Under the pieces are notes generated by a model that saw only the letters and a program-made list of their open reading frames with translations, was not told the DNA's origin and did not search any database. Source: Larus michahellis (lineage: Eukaryota > Chordata > Aves > Charadriiformes > Laridae). Taken from it: DNA of 64,000 nucleotides. Below are positions 25,901-37,900 of this stretch, in pieces. Position 1 is the first letter of the stretch. Every line of letters starts with the position of its first letter. Position numbers and translations under genes: made by a program. The stretch spans positions 26,887,446 through 26,951,445 of the forward strand of contig NC_133899.1 of assembly GCF_964199755.1 (NCBI RefSeq). The letters run 5' to 3'.

Positions 25901-28900
25901 CTACCGCCCATTTTCAAGGCATCTCAGTGACAAAATGCACAAGGAAACGTTTTGCTTGGAGAGAGAAGGGGTTGGAAGAGAGTCGATTTGCCATTTATAC
26001 ATTACATCATTTAAGTTTCTGAGCAAATAACAAGTCTTCTCATGTTTCAAACATCCTCCCAACAAATTAAAGGTGAAAAATGTTTCAAGGGGGCAGTGAT
26101 GAATTCCAATCCCCTCCACCACCACCCCAAAGTCCTCATCTTCCAGAGCGCCTTGGGACTGACCACTGCTTAGATGAATCATATTAAACCTGATTGTATT
26201 TTGGAACCATCCCACTTCACATATTCAAATATTTTAACTGTCTTTAGTTTACTGTAGCAGCTTACCAGAATCTAGCAAGGCCGAACATTTTGTCTTCTTC
26301 AAACTGGATGTTCTTTTTAACGAAGTATTCAAGGCCGCGTTTTCTAATGACAAAGATACATTTCTTGATGATGTTAATATATCCGCATAGAGATTTAACT
26401 CTAGAAAACAGAAGGACAAGTCCAAACTACAACAACAACAAATCACAAGAAGGGAAAAAACTAATATTTACAGTCCTAGGTTGTCTTCTGAAATTTTTCT
26501 TAACTGCAGTCTTACAAGTATTTCCTATAAGCACTTTACTCTCCAATTTGCATTATAAGACTGTAACAAATGACTAAAGAGTAAACTGTAGTGTAAAATT
26601 AATCCCAGTAATACCTTATGTCCCATGAGGCAGTCATGATTTTTGGTAATTATCAAAAAATTTTACTTTCAGCAGCATTTACTAGCATGTTATTCATTTA
26701 GACAAACACTAAACCTCACTTTCTGTTGTCATTTTCTCTGGTTCATTCAGTTTAAGTCTTTCCCAAGGGTATTCTTCCTTTTCTTCAAGGTCTTTGACTT
26801 CCTGATGGTCTTTATAACTCTGTTCCTTCTCTTCTCTTTTCTTCTGCTTCATCTTTTCCTGGGCAGATTTAGACATGGTGACTTTTATCTGCAGAAAATT
26901 AACGCACCCATTATGATACACAATAAAATACAATGCACAAGTTACCCAATAACTTGTTCTTGAGACTGTCTAAGGTCCCAATAACTTGTTCTTGAGACTG
27001 TCTAAGGTAAGCATGTAAAATTACTGTTTTCCCCATTATTCTACAAAGCAAAAGGCAATTATTCATATAAATATTACATCAAATCCTGAAAAGAGCTGAA
27101 TGTGTGCTTTCTGCATGATAAGTGGTCCTATAGGCAAAGAGAAGCAACATTCCAAGTTTAAACACTTAAGGGAAATAATAATTAACTGTAAAATATCTGA
27201 ATAGTTAGAGGATTAAGGTCTAAAAGAAATGGTCTTCTATTTCTCTGGCAGTGTTTGTTGTTTCCTAGAATTTTAAGTAACAAATACAGAGTCTACGCTA
27301 ACTCACTCACATTTAAGCACACAGGGGTTTTTTAAACAGTGGTCTTTAACAGTGTGACCTCTGTGTGATCCTTTTCTCTTATATGTTTAAGACAATTAGG
27401 GTTCTTCATGAAAGCTCAGTAACACTTAATATGTTCTTCCATTTTCTCCTTTGAACTTGACCCTTCCAAGTATTCAAGCCTTCAGTGGCAATCAGAAAAT
27501 CCAGACACTGTTTATCATTAGCTTAAAGTTTTAGTAATCTTAAAATTGGAATTATTTTATTATTTAATACATAATACAATGCACTCATTTTAAATGCTTT
27601 CAGAAAGACTTGTGATTTTTGTTTCAAATTTTTTAAAATTTGTATCACTACTTCATTCAGAAAAATCTCCCTCCATTCAGTAACAGACGTAAATACTACT
27701 CGACAAAGCAGCACCACTCCTCATGAAGCCGTACTACAGGACAGATATTCAGACGGTATTTTTTAAAAAATTTACAAATGGAGCCAGATTAATAATCTAA
27801 TCCAGAAAACAAGACATGCCCAAACTCAGGCAGTTCCTCTCCTTCCACATTTCTGGGCGCTGTGGGGGTCAGAGGGCATTTTCCAGCTCCACGCCTCCTG
27901 CAGCCCTTCTCCCAGGGACATCGCGTTCGGTGGGGATGCTTCTGACGTGGCAATTTGTGGCTACAAAATATGCGGGTGGAACCCAAAGAAAAAGCCAGGA
28001 GAAGCACTGTGAGGGCTATGAGATGCTTTGGCGAGTGAGGTGCAGATCCCAGCACAGCACAGTCTGACCAGCACAGGAATTGCACCGCGCTCTCCTCCAG
28101 GCTCGTGCCGTGGTTACTAAGATTTTGGGAGATGGGTCTTTCTCAGCCGTTCCTGCTGAAGTTGTTATTGCATTTATAGAGAGGTGCACACGTATGTGAG
28201 CAGGAGCCTGAGCCTCGGTGCCTAACATTGTACACTCAAATAGATTTAGCTCAGACAGTAACCTACAGACTTGGGCAGGAAATGACTTTTTTTGCACTCA
28301 CTGCATCCCCAGTAAATACGCAGTTGCTTACACAAAAAAGAAAAGTTCCCATAACAGAGACCAAAAAATGATATAATATTTTAAGGTTTAATCGATAATC
28401 ATTCATCCAGGATAGCAAAACTATGGTTCAGTGCTCTTCTCTGATTCCAGCATTGCCTTGAAAACGGGTCTTAGGATCAGCTACTGAAGTACTGGCAAAT
28501 ACTGGTGGATCTATACAGTGCTTAAAGAGATCCTCATACCATTGGTTTTTTTAAATCTAAAATACCACCGGACCAAAAACCAATTTACACAGTCCACTTA
28601 ATTTGATATCAACAGTCTTGGTACTTGGTGCCATTTGTAATGGCCATTTGAGATGTGAACACTAGTTTCCTATGCCAAGGCCAAATTTATTTCCTATGCT
28701 GGTACTAATCAACAAGTGACATAACAGTCCTGTTATATTTCAGCTGCATGGACAATCTGCAGTAAGTCACCTTACTGACAAAACGTAGCCCATTCTTTAA
28801 CACTTCTTAGAAAAATAACCACAGAATGGTTTAGGTTAGAAGGGACCTTAAAGATCATCTAATACCAACCCCCTGCCATAGGCAGCGTAATACCCAACCT

Positions 28901-31900
28901 AATGCTGAATTACAAGAAATTCCTGGTTTAGGCTTAACATTCTGCAAACACTAGAAGAAATCAACGTGTTCTCATTGCTGTTTGCAACATGGTTAAATAG
29001 CAGTCAGAGCAAAAATCTGCGTGTAGTCAACCAGATGTTGATAAATTGTTAATCCAGCTTTAGACTTCACCTGGTAACGGAACTCAGCGAATAACACCAA
29101 TAAAAGGACTTGTATACTAGTGCAAGTCACCTGAGCTATGAATTTATCTATTTTAATCAAAACAGATTTAATCAAAAAAATCTTGTTTACCGTAACATAG
29201 AGACTACAAAACTATAGTCAGCTGTATTCACACATAAAAACAGGAAGGAAGACATAAAATGGTTCTGAAATTCTTACCTCCTTTTCATTTTCAACATGGA
29301 AATGAGACGCACTGTTCTGCGGGATGCTTCTCCCGTGGATGCCTGATGAGGGCTCAGGCTCCTCCTGGCCAGCCTGGCCATCTCCATTCGCTACACACCC
29401 TACGGACTGGCTGTACGTTCGCGCAGAAGGAGGACTGCCAAAAACACCTGAAAGGCATACCATGTTGTGCCCTCACCAAAATAATCCTCTTGTTCAGCAG
29501 AACTTAGTAAAAACTAAAGGAAACCAAAAGTAATTCAAGAAGATAAAAACATTGCTATTATACTATTAGTGCCGATTTCCGCTCAAAAGTATTCTCGCCA
29601 AATAGGACAGATGCACATACAGGTGTGCACCGGGCTAGAGCCACAACTCAACCCTCACAATTTGCTGCCATTCTGTGCCGGAATGGAACAGCATATCCAG
29701 TAACTGCAAAACTTCCAAGCATAATTCCTTTTGTTCCCATAGGAACTGGAGATGATCAAAATCTAAACGTTGTAAGGAATCTACTTCTCCTTTTCCCACT
29801 CTATAAAAGTACACTTTCCCTCATTTTAAAAACATGACAGGAGACCATTTTGGTTTTGCAATACCTTTACCAACAATTACAACTGCATCTTCAGACAGGA
29901 CACTTGGTGAAATGAAATCTAGATTGCTCATCTCTGGAAAACCAGACATTGACTCTGCAAGCCCTTAAAATAAAATAAAATAAAATAAAAAATCACACAA
30001 TGTAAATCATGTAGTTTATGCTTTGGTACATGTTGTATTCTTCTAAAATGTCATCATACACTGACATCTGAATTTATCATTTGTATGAATCAGTACGTTC
30101 TCAAGTTACTGAAGTTAACAGGATTTACTAAATATTGATACCCTCAAAACCACGGTAAGCATATAGCAAATAAAATTTCTGCCAAAAGATCAAAAAGAAA
30201 ACCTATGTTTGTAAGAGGATTTTTAAATAAACTGATTCCACTGAAAAAAAACAGAAGTTTCTAACTCACTTGGTGGAAGTATAAAACTGTTTCTTATGTA
30301 ATTCAGCACAATTGAATCAAAACAGAATTTGCTAAAATATTTTTTCTCCGAGCAGCACTTAATGCTGTTTCTCATGTAAATTAGGAGTCCCCCAAATTCT
30401 TCACCAAAGTGGATGCCACATTATGTACTTCTATATTGGCTACACTAGTTGCAAATATAAATGTACACAGAAAATTCTGATGTAGGGAATGGTGGCTCCT
30501 AGGATGCATTAAAATGACAGAGTTAAAACTGTAATGTAAAGTACAGTAGTTTAAGTTCTTTAATTTTAGCAATGAACAAGAGAGTAATTTAAAACCACAC
30601 TTTTACATCTCTTCATTTATTCAGAGTGACATATATAACAATTTGGTCCTCTGTCCACGCCATATACTATCACTTGACTTTTAATTTTAACTGGCAGTCG
30701 AGTTTAAGTTAATGTCAGGAAAAACCCCAACTTGTTAGTGCAAGTATAAAGACTAGGAAAGAGGTAATCAAGCTAAACACCTGGAAAGGTATTTTCTACA
30801 AAACCTGTTTTAAAAAAGGCTATTCACAGCCCCAGTTTTTTGCCATAAATGAAGCTCAGATGAACAGCGATGTAGCAAACTCACAAACCTTTTGCATGCT
30901 TAAAATTTCTTTGGTGCTCCGCATTTTGACTTTTAAAAATAGTACATGACACTTCTCCTTGCTTCTTCTCCTCATAATCTCCACATCCATTGCCACAGTT
31001 CAAACGTTGGCCAACTATGCTAACATTAGAAGTCCCCTTATCATCAAATGCTAGCCACGCAAAAGGAAAAAAAATCAAATATTAAAGAAAAAAAATCATT
31101 TTTCCTGTGTACAACAGGATTCTCAAATAGTTACATTTTCTGAAATTTTTAAACTCTTCAAAAAACACAAGAAAGCTGAAGGAGGAGCCACAGAACAACT
31201 GACCCAACTGACGGGCAATCCAGTTCCCAGGACTGTACCAGGGCAAATAATGTATTTGGAAGCAGCCACCAGAAAACGGTATAATCAGAGAAATGTGTCT
31301 CCTTTTATGACAGAGCAACAGCCCTTGTGGTCAGGAAAGAAGTGAGAGATGCCATGTATCACCCCAGGTACATGTGTGCAGAGCAGTTACCAAAAGCTCC
31401 CTTCTCCACACAGAGGCGATGCATCAAGCAGGGCTGTGCTGCAGCCTGTCTGGGACCCAGTACAGCCCGGCATTTCGCCCCAGCAGCTGGATAATTAAGC
31501 AGCATCCTGAACTCAAATAAAGGTCAGCAAATGGGAAGCATACACGCCTGAGTTCCTTCTCACCTGCAGTACTGCAGTATAATTTCAATTTGACCAAATA
31601 GCGTCTACCAATTACCTTTTTTGAAGGGACGCGAGCTCATTGAACAAGTAACAGACACATCAAGTGACCGTTCTGCTCCACCAAGGAAGCGAGGTACACA
31701 TTGATATGCACAGCGGAATACCTGCGCTGGAGTTATGTTCTGCCACATTCGGGTCTCTGCCTCTTGCTGAAGATACTCTTGCAGGTTGTGATTTGCTGCC
31801 AAGTAGTGGAAAGGTGTCTGACCTGTTAAAGTATAAACCAAAATTTTTATAAATAACAATCCTACACACTAGTCAGAGCCCAGTTAAATAACACTTGTTA

Positions 31901-34900
31901 GCAAAGACATCAATAGATCTCAGTTTCTCCTCCCCAGCAATAGTTGGTCAGTAATAAAATGGAAACAGTTCATGATTCACCATAAGAAACATCTACATTG
32001 TTGTCGTCTTATCACAGAAAACCAACCCATTCCTTCTTCAGTTTCCGAGCTATAATAAGCAAACATTATCCTTCCTCTTAACTCATTCTCCTTCTTACTC
32101 ATTTGCTTAGGCTATGGTTCACATACCTTCTATGGCAGGCTAAAGTCTTCATGAAATATTTACTCCCCCTGGCAGTACTTCACTAACTGCACTGCGTTAC
32201 TATGGCTGCACAGGGGAACTCTTTCACATGAAAAGCCAGCACAACCTACAATAATATAATTAAGCAGCTACTGTATACAGCAATGTCTTTTTAGACAGGA
32301 AATAATTCAAATATAAAAATCAAGCTATTAAGCAAAGCAATCTTAAATGAAAAATATGTTACAGATGTCACTGCCTTTAAGATTTAACTAAGACCAGCAG
32401 AGACCGCGGGTGAGAATTCCAAAGCAGTGTTAACATCCCAGTTCCACTCACGTTGTTCTCCTCCTCTGGGGGCCTGTGGACACAGGGGAAGTCAGGGACT
32501 CCTGGCTGTAAACCCCGCTTTCGCTGCAGGAGCCTGTGCCAGGGGAGGAAGCGTGGGAGGGGGAATCCACAGACAGATCCAGTTTAACAGCAGAATCAGG
32601 GCTTTCCAGATCTGAAATGTTGCTGCTTAGCTTTGCCCTCTTCTTAGCTGCGCTGTTTCGTAGAGATCTGAGTGAATTCTGCATCTAAACAGGATTGAAA
32701 ACAAAATGATAGGGTTTATTCACTGCATAGGGAAAAAGCTTTTTTAAGCAAAAGAAAGTATGTTTCCGAGTGTTCAATTCCCGGGAGTTCAGTGCCCATG
32801 CCTCTGCTGGGCAACAGGACCGAATATTTATATAGGTTATGCAGGATTATAACTGCGCCTTTCACTGTTTTGCTTCACAAGAATAAACACGCTATTAAAC
32901 ATGAATTCCCAGAGACACTGTACCCTAGCTTCGTTTTGCAAAACACAAGAACAGATTCCTGCAAAAATAAATCAGCCGCCCTTGTCTTTTTTAATAGACT
33001 ACAGGAAGCGTCTGATGGCTGCTAACATGCACGACTGGGAGGTCAGGCTTTTCACATCTGAACTGCACAAAGATGCAAAATATGCAGGAGGGAATCCTGA
33101 AAACCGTGCCTAGCAAGCAGAGCTCCTACTCAAATAAGCAGGAAAATCTCTGCTGCATATTCTCTCCTCTTTTTACCAAATACATTTGATGTAAAAAAAT
33201 TCTTCCCCTACCTGTTTAGCACCTAATTTACTTTCAGTAGTGACTCCAGGATGGAAGATCAAGACAGTGAGGCAAAGCAATTAAGTCCTACTGCAGCTGC
33301 TCTCAGATCCACAGGGACTAAAGACAGGATTTGAACTTCAAACACTGTCTGTGAGCTGTGACCAAAATACAGACGTGTTGCATGGGATCATGCAGGGAAG
33401 ATCATACAAAATGCCATCGCGTGTGACACCTCTGCCTCTCACGTAATCAACACTGCAGCAGTGTCGATTCGTACTGGTGAGGGTAGTGTGGATGCAGTTC
33501 CACCTCCCCACCGCCTCCTGAAGTAATCCGCCGTGCCTCTGCTGAATTTTTCTATGTTGGGCACTGGTGTGGCTGTTTGCTATTTCTCAAACATCAGAGA
33601 GACCTGAGCAACAGAGTGAGCGACAGCGTCCTTCAGCAGGCACTGGGCACACACTGACACACACATGGGCTCCATGCACTGGGGGATCCCACCAGACAAC
33701 CCACGCAATGGCCATCTCCAGCTACACCAGCTGCAGAGTATTTCATGGACCAGTAAAGGGAAATGCTACAAGAATTCTATTTAACAAGTCTCATGGGTCA
33801 CAGAAAGTATGTATTTTTAAAGGTATTAAATATTTCAAATATTTTTAAGTCACAGGTTGATTGGCATGCTCAAAACACTGCCCGCAGAATACACATAACT
33901 GGCCCAAATTATTACCAGTGGATTTCCATGTGCAGGAAGGACGCTGACCTGCCAAGCTTAACACCAAACGGGTCCGTGCCATATCAAACAGCTGCAGGTG
34001 ACACCACACTCACCCAGCTTCACATCAGCTCTTCGCATTTTACTCCATGAAAAGCCGACCGAATTCTGTGAGAGCTGGGACAGGCCGGACGGGTATTGAG
34101 GACAGCGTGGGTATTGGGGACAGCCTGCTTCAGCAAAGCCGGGAGGCCGAGGACGCTCCCGGGCTGAGTCAAATCAGTTATTCCTTATTTTGTACCCTTT
34201 GCTATAACTAAAGAGAAGATTACTACTTAAACCTGGCATGAAATTTAACATGAATTCCAGATAATGAGGACAGAAGCTGTATAAAGGCCCATAGCTTTGC
34301 CTGGGTACGACAGAAACTGAAAACGTTATGGCTTTGGCTCTGAGAAAAACAAGGGAAATTAAAGTGTCTGGAACACACAAAGCGTGCTTCAACACTCGTA
34401 TTTATTGCTTGACTTAGCTTCTATCAGACACCCAATGGTACCTCATTGAAAACCTGCTGTACTGATGAGAGTGTCACAAAATTTAAGTCAGAAACACTAT
34501 TTTCTGGCTCTTGTTTAGGAAAAAAAAAAAAGCTTACAATATATCAACTGTTAAAAGCGTGTTATGTCACATCTAAACCAACCTCTTCTTGATCCACCTC
34601 CTCGTCATCAACACTGAGCTCCGAAAGATCAGCCGCAAGCTTCCTGTCCACTTCGTTCAGCCACGTGTCCTCACACTCCTGCTTTCTCCACTTTGTCAGC
34701 TGTAATTCCACCCTGTCGGGCAGGGGGCTGGCCAGGCGGGGAATCGGGGGGACGGGTCTGGCCCCGGCCAGGCTCCTACTGGAGGCCGGGTGTCTCACCA
34801 GGGTAGGTTTCAGCTGCAGAGGAGAATGTTTCTCCTGCACGTTCTCCCCTGAAGAAGACACGAGCAGATGTCAGTCCTTGGGGGGGTGGCAGGAACACAG

Positions 34901-37900
34901 GACTCGCCACAACAAACTTCATGGCTCGTTTCTGTATCACACCAGAAAACTCCTTGTACAATGAAGTGAGCGTTAAAAAACATACTTATGCGCGCAATTT
35001 TATTTACTATTACAAATACATTTCAAGGACATGTTGTTTGGCCAAGTATGAGCAAATCTGAACAAAACCAGCAAGAACATAAAACCAGCTGTACTGAGTT
35101 GGGCAAAAGGCCTGTCCCCTAACAGGGTAATTAACCAACTCGTTGGTTTGTAATTGCAACTGGGGCATTGCACAACCCCCACTTCCCTGCCACTGTAGGT
35201 TTTCTGACCACTGCTTCAAGCCGCTCAAAATGCAAACCTGAAATCCGTTGTCATTATACTGACAACATTCCTACCTGTATTGTCTCCTGACTTTGGACTG
35301 AGAAGCTGCTTCTGTGAACCAGGCTTAGGCAGTCCTTCAAAGCTTTTAAGAGGCCAGGAGTTGGAGAAGCTCATGGTACTGTCTTGTGACTTCTTTGGAG
35401 AGTGGGCTGGAGAGGAGCCGTGCTTTGGGCTGCTCCTGGGTGACGGCAGAGGGTAAGAGGGCAGGATGAAGGCTCCCTGGCTTGAACTAGGGCCTTGGAA
35501 GGACATGGTATGCTCTGCTTGATTGCAAAAACTTCTCTGGGTCTTGCTGGAAAAATTTAGGCTGCCACAAACTGAGCAAAGAAAAAGAGAATGGTATTTG
35601 TGGCAATTTGCCTCTTTTAGAGCTCCTATAATAATAATTTACAACGAAATAATACACCTTCTAGACAGTCAAAACTGAAGGTCAGCATTTTAACCAAGCA
35701 AACAGACAAATCAGCGTATTTCATTTTCCAAATTGCACTGGCCCTCAAAATATCAACTTCCTTTTTCTTCATTTGATCAAATGAGTTTGAACCTAAGCTA
35801 TTTTGCAGTCATGTTTTGAAGAGATATTTTTAAAAAACGAATGATGGAAGTAGATTGAACATGGCACATACCTTTGTCTTGTTGACAGTTATTTAATCCC
35901 AAAAATTGTAAATCAGAGTCCACACTGCCACTTTTCCCACGTGTCTGTGTGTATCCAAGCGTTCCACATTTCCCTGAAATTTGCGGCTGATGAGAGCCCA
36001 TAGCACCTTTCAAAAGAAAAACACAAATAACTCGATAAATACTTAACATTCAGTAATTCAATGAGAAATGGGCAATAATATTTAACAGCGAATTAAGACT
36101 CTAACTTTCAGTGCAAAATATAACTCCTTTGAAAGTCTTTAATTCAAGAGTTTCTAAGCAACCTCTTAATGCTCTTGACAGGCACGAACTGGAAAAACGG
36201 TTGGCTGTTCTTGCAAGGCACTTTTCCAACTGAGAATTGTAGGGGGTCAGAAGAAAAACCCAGAACAATCCCCTCTTTGGATATATGCCAATAAAGGGAA
36301 GACAACACCTTAAAAGCCCCAAACGCAGTGAGTTTCTTTAGCGTGATGTCACTGCTAGCACAGCAGAGAGCAAACTTTGCATGCCACATGTATCAGCGCT
36401 CCTCTGACAAAGCCGCGAATACAACCTGCTGCCAAGGGAAGGGAATAAATCAGGTCTGGTCTTGCCCGCTCTTTTCACATGCCTTTTGGCTATTAAAATC
36501 CAAATCACTGAATCAATGTTGCTAGTGTACATTAAGTGGAACACCGTACCTACAGTCTTCTACAGACCTGGTTTTGAAAAGCAAGACATTTTTCATTTTT
36601 TTAAAATGAATCTTTAGAGCTCGCTCTTCAGCCAGCTTTCTACCCTAGCTGCTTATACAAGGCAAAAAAGGGTAATATGCAAATCTAGAATATTTATGCC
36701 CTGATCTGCTCTCCTGAAGAGACCACCATACATAAATATGACCTTCCCAACATGCCATCCAGTTTACGGTACTTCATTCCCTGCTGCCACTATCAGCTAA
36801 CTCTTGACAGCATACTTTTTAGGATAATAACTGCTATTCTAGCCAACAACATATTCCTGCTCCAAAGTCAGTAAAATTCTGTGTCTCCTCTTAATTTACT
36901 GCTTTATCTGCAATTCATATTGTATTTTACAGTGTGAAAGAAGGTTGGTTGAATTACTCTGTTGCTGATCTACATGGTGCTTCTTTTCCCTAATTCCACA
37001 AAAGCACCAGACAGCTCTGTATCTCAGGGACCTCCTGAGCCCTTCTGTTCAATACATCCCTTTACACAACCCACTAGTTCTTTTTGGCCTTGCTGTCTGC
37101 AAAAATAGCTGATTTATAAACTCTCTGGGGTCTATCTAAACTAGTGAAAATCTGGAAAAGAGAGGTCTCAGTCCTGAGCTGGCAGACACTTGTCCAGGGG
37201 CAGGAGCGGGATCGCTGCCGCTTGCTTCAGCTGGAGACACAGCGCTGTGCCCAGTGCTCAATTCTTCTTAGTAAATGAAAATAAATAACAAAACAAACAA
37301 TCAACGAACGATAAATAATGCTCACGAAGCTACAAATTCATGCTCAGGTTCTTCTACATCTATTTTGTAAACAGCAGATCAAACACTTTTCTGTGTAAAT
37401 ACTCACCAGCACAAACAGAAGAATGCTCGGAGTTAAAGTCTATACTATTCTGAAATAAATACCTTGAAGCTCTTTTTCTACTAAAAAATAACTCATCACT
37501 GACTGGTACTCCTTGAGGGGGCCTTAACTTTGGAGAATGAAGAAAATCATTGGACGTAGAGAACTGCAGGAAAAAAGGAAAATAAAGAAACAGTCACGTG
37601 CGGGAAATGAATGCACAAGCCTTTTCGGTACAAACAGCAGAAATACCCGCGTGACTTTGTCACCTAGACCCCACCGCAGCCCAGAGCTGTTTGTTCGCAA
37701 TAAAGCTCCACAAACCACTGTCAATATGTTTAAGAAGACACAACTGATGGAAAATAGAGGTTTTTCTTCCCAATCACTTAGATAATGAAAAGCCAGAGAG
37801 TGTGTACATGAGCTGTATCTTCCACCCACAGAAGAGAATGGGATTCATCATGCATATACCCGCAGAGAAATGAACAAGGAGAGCAAAAAGCAGAAAGGCT

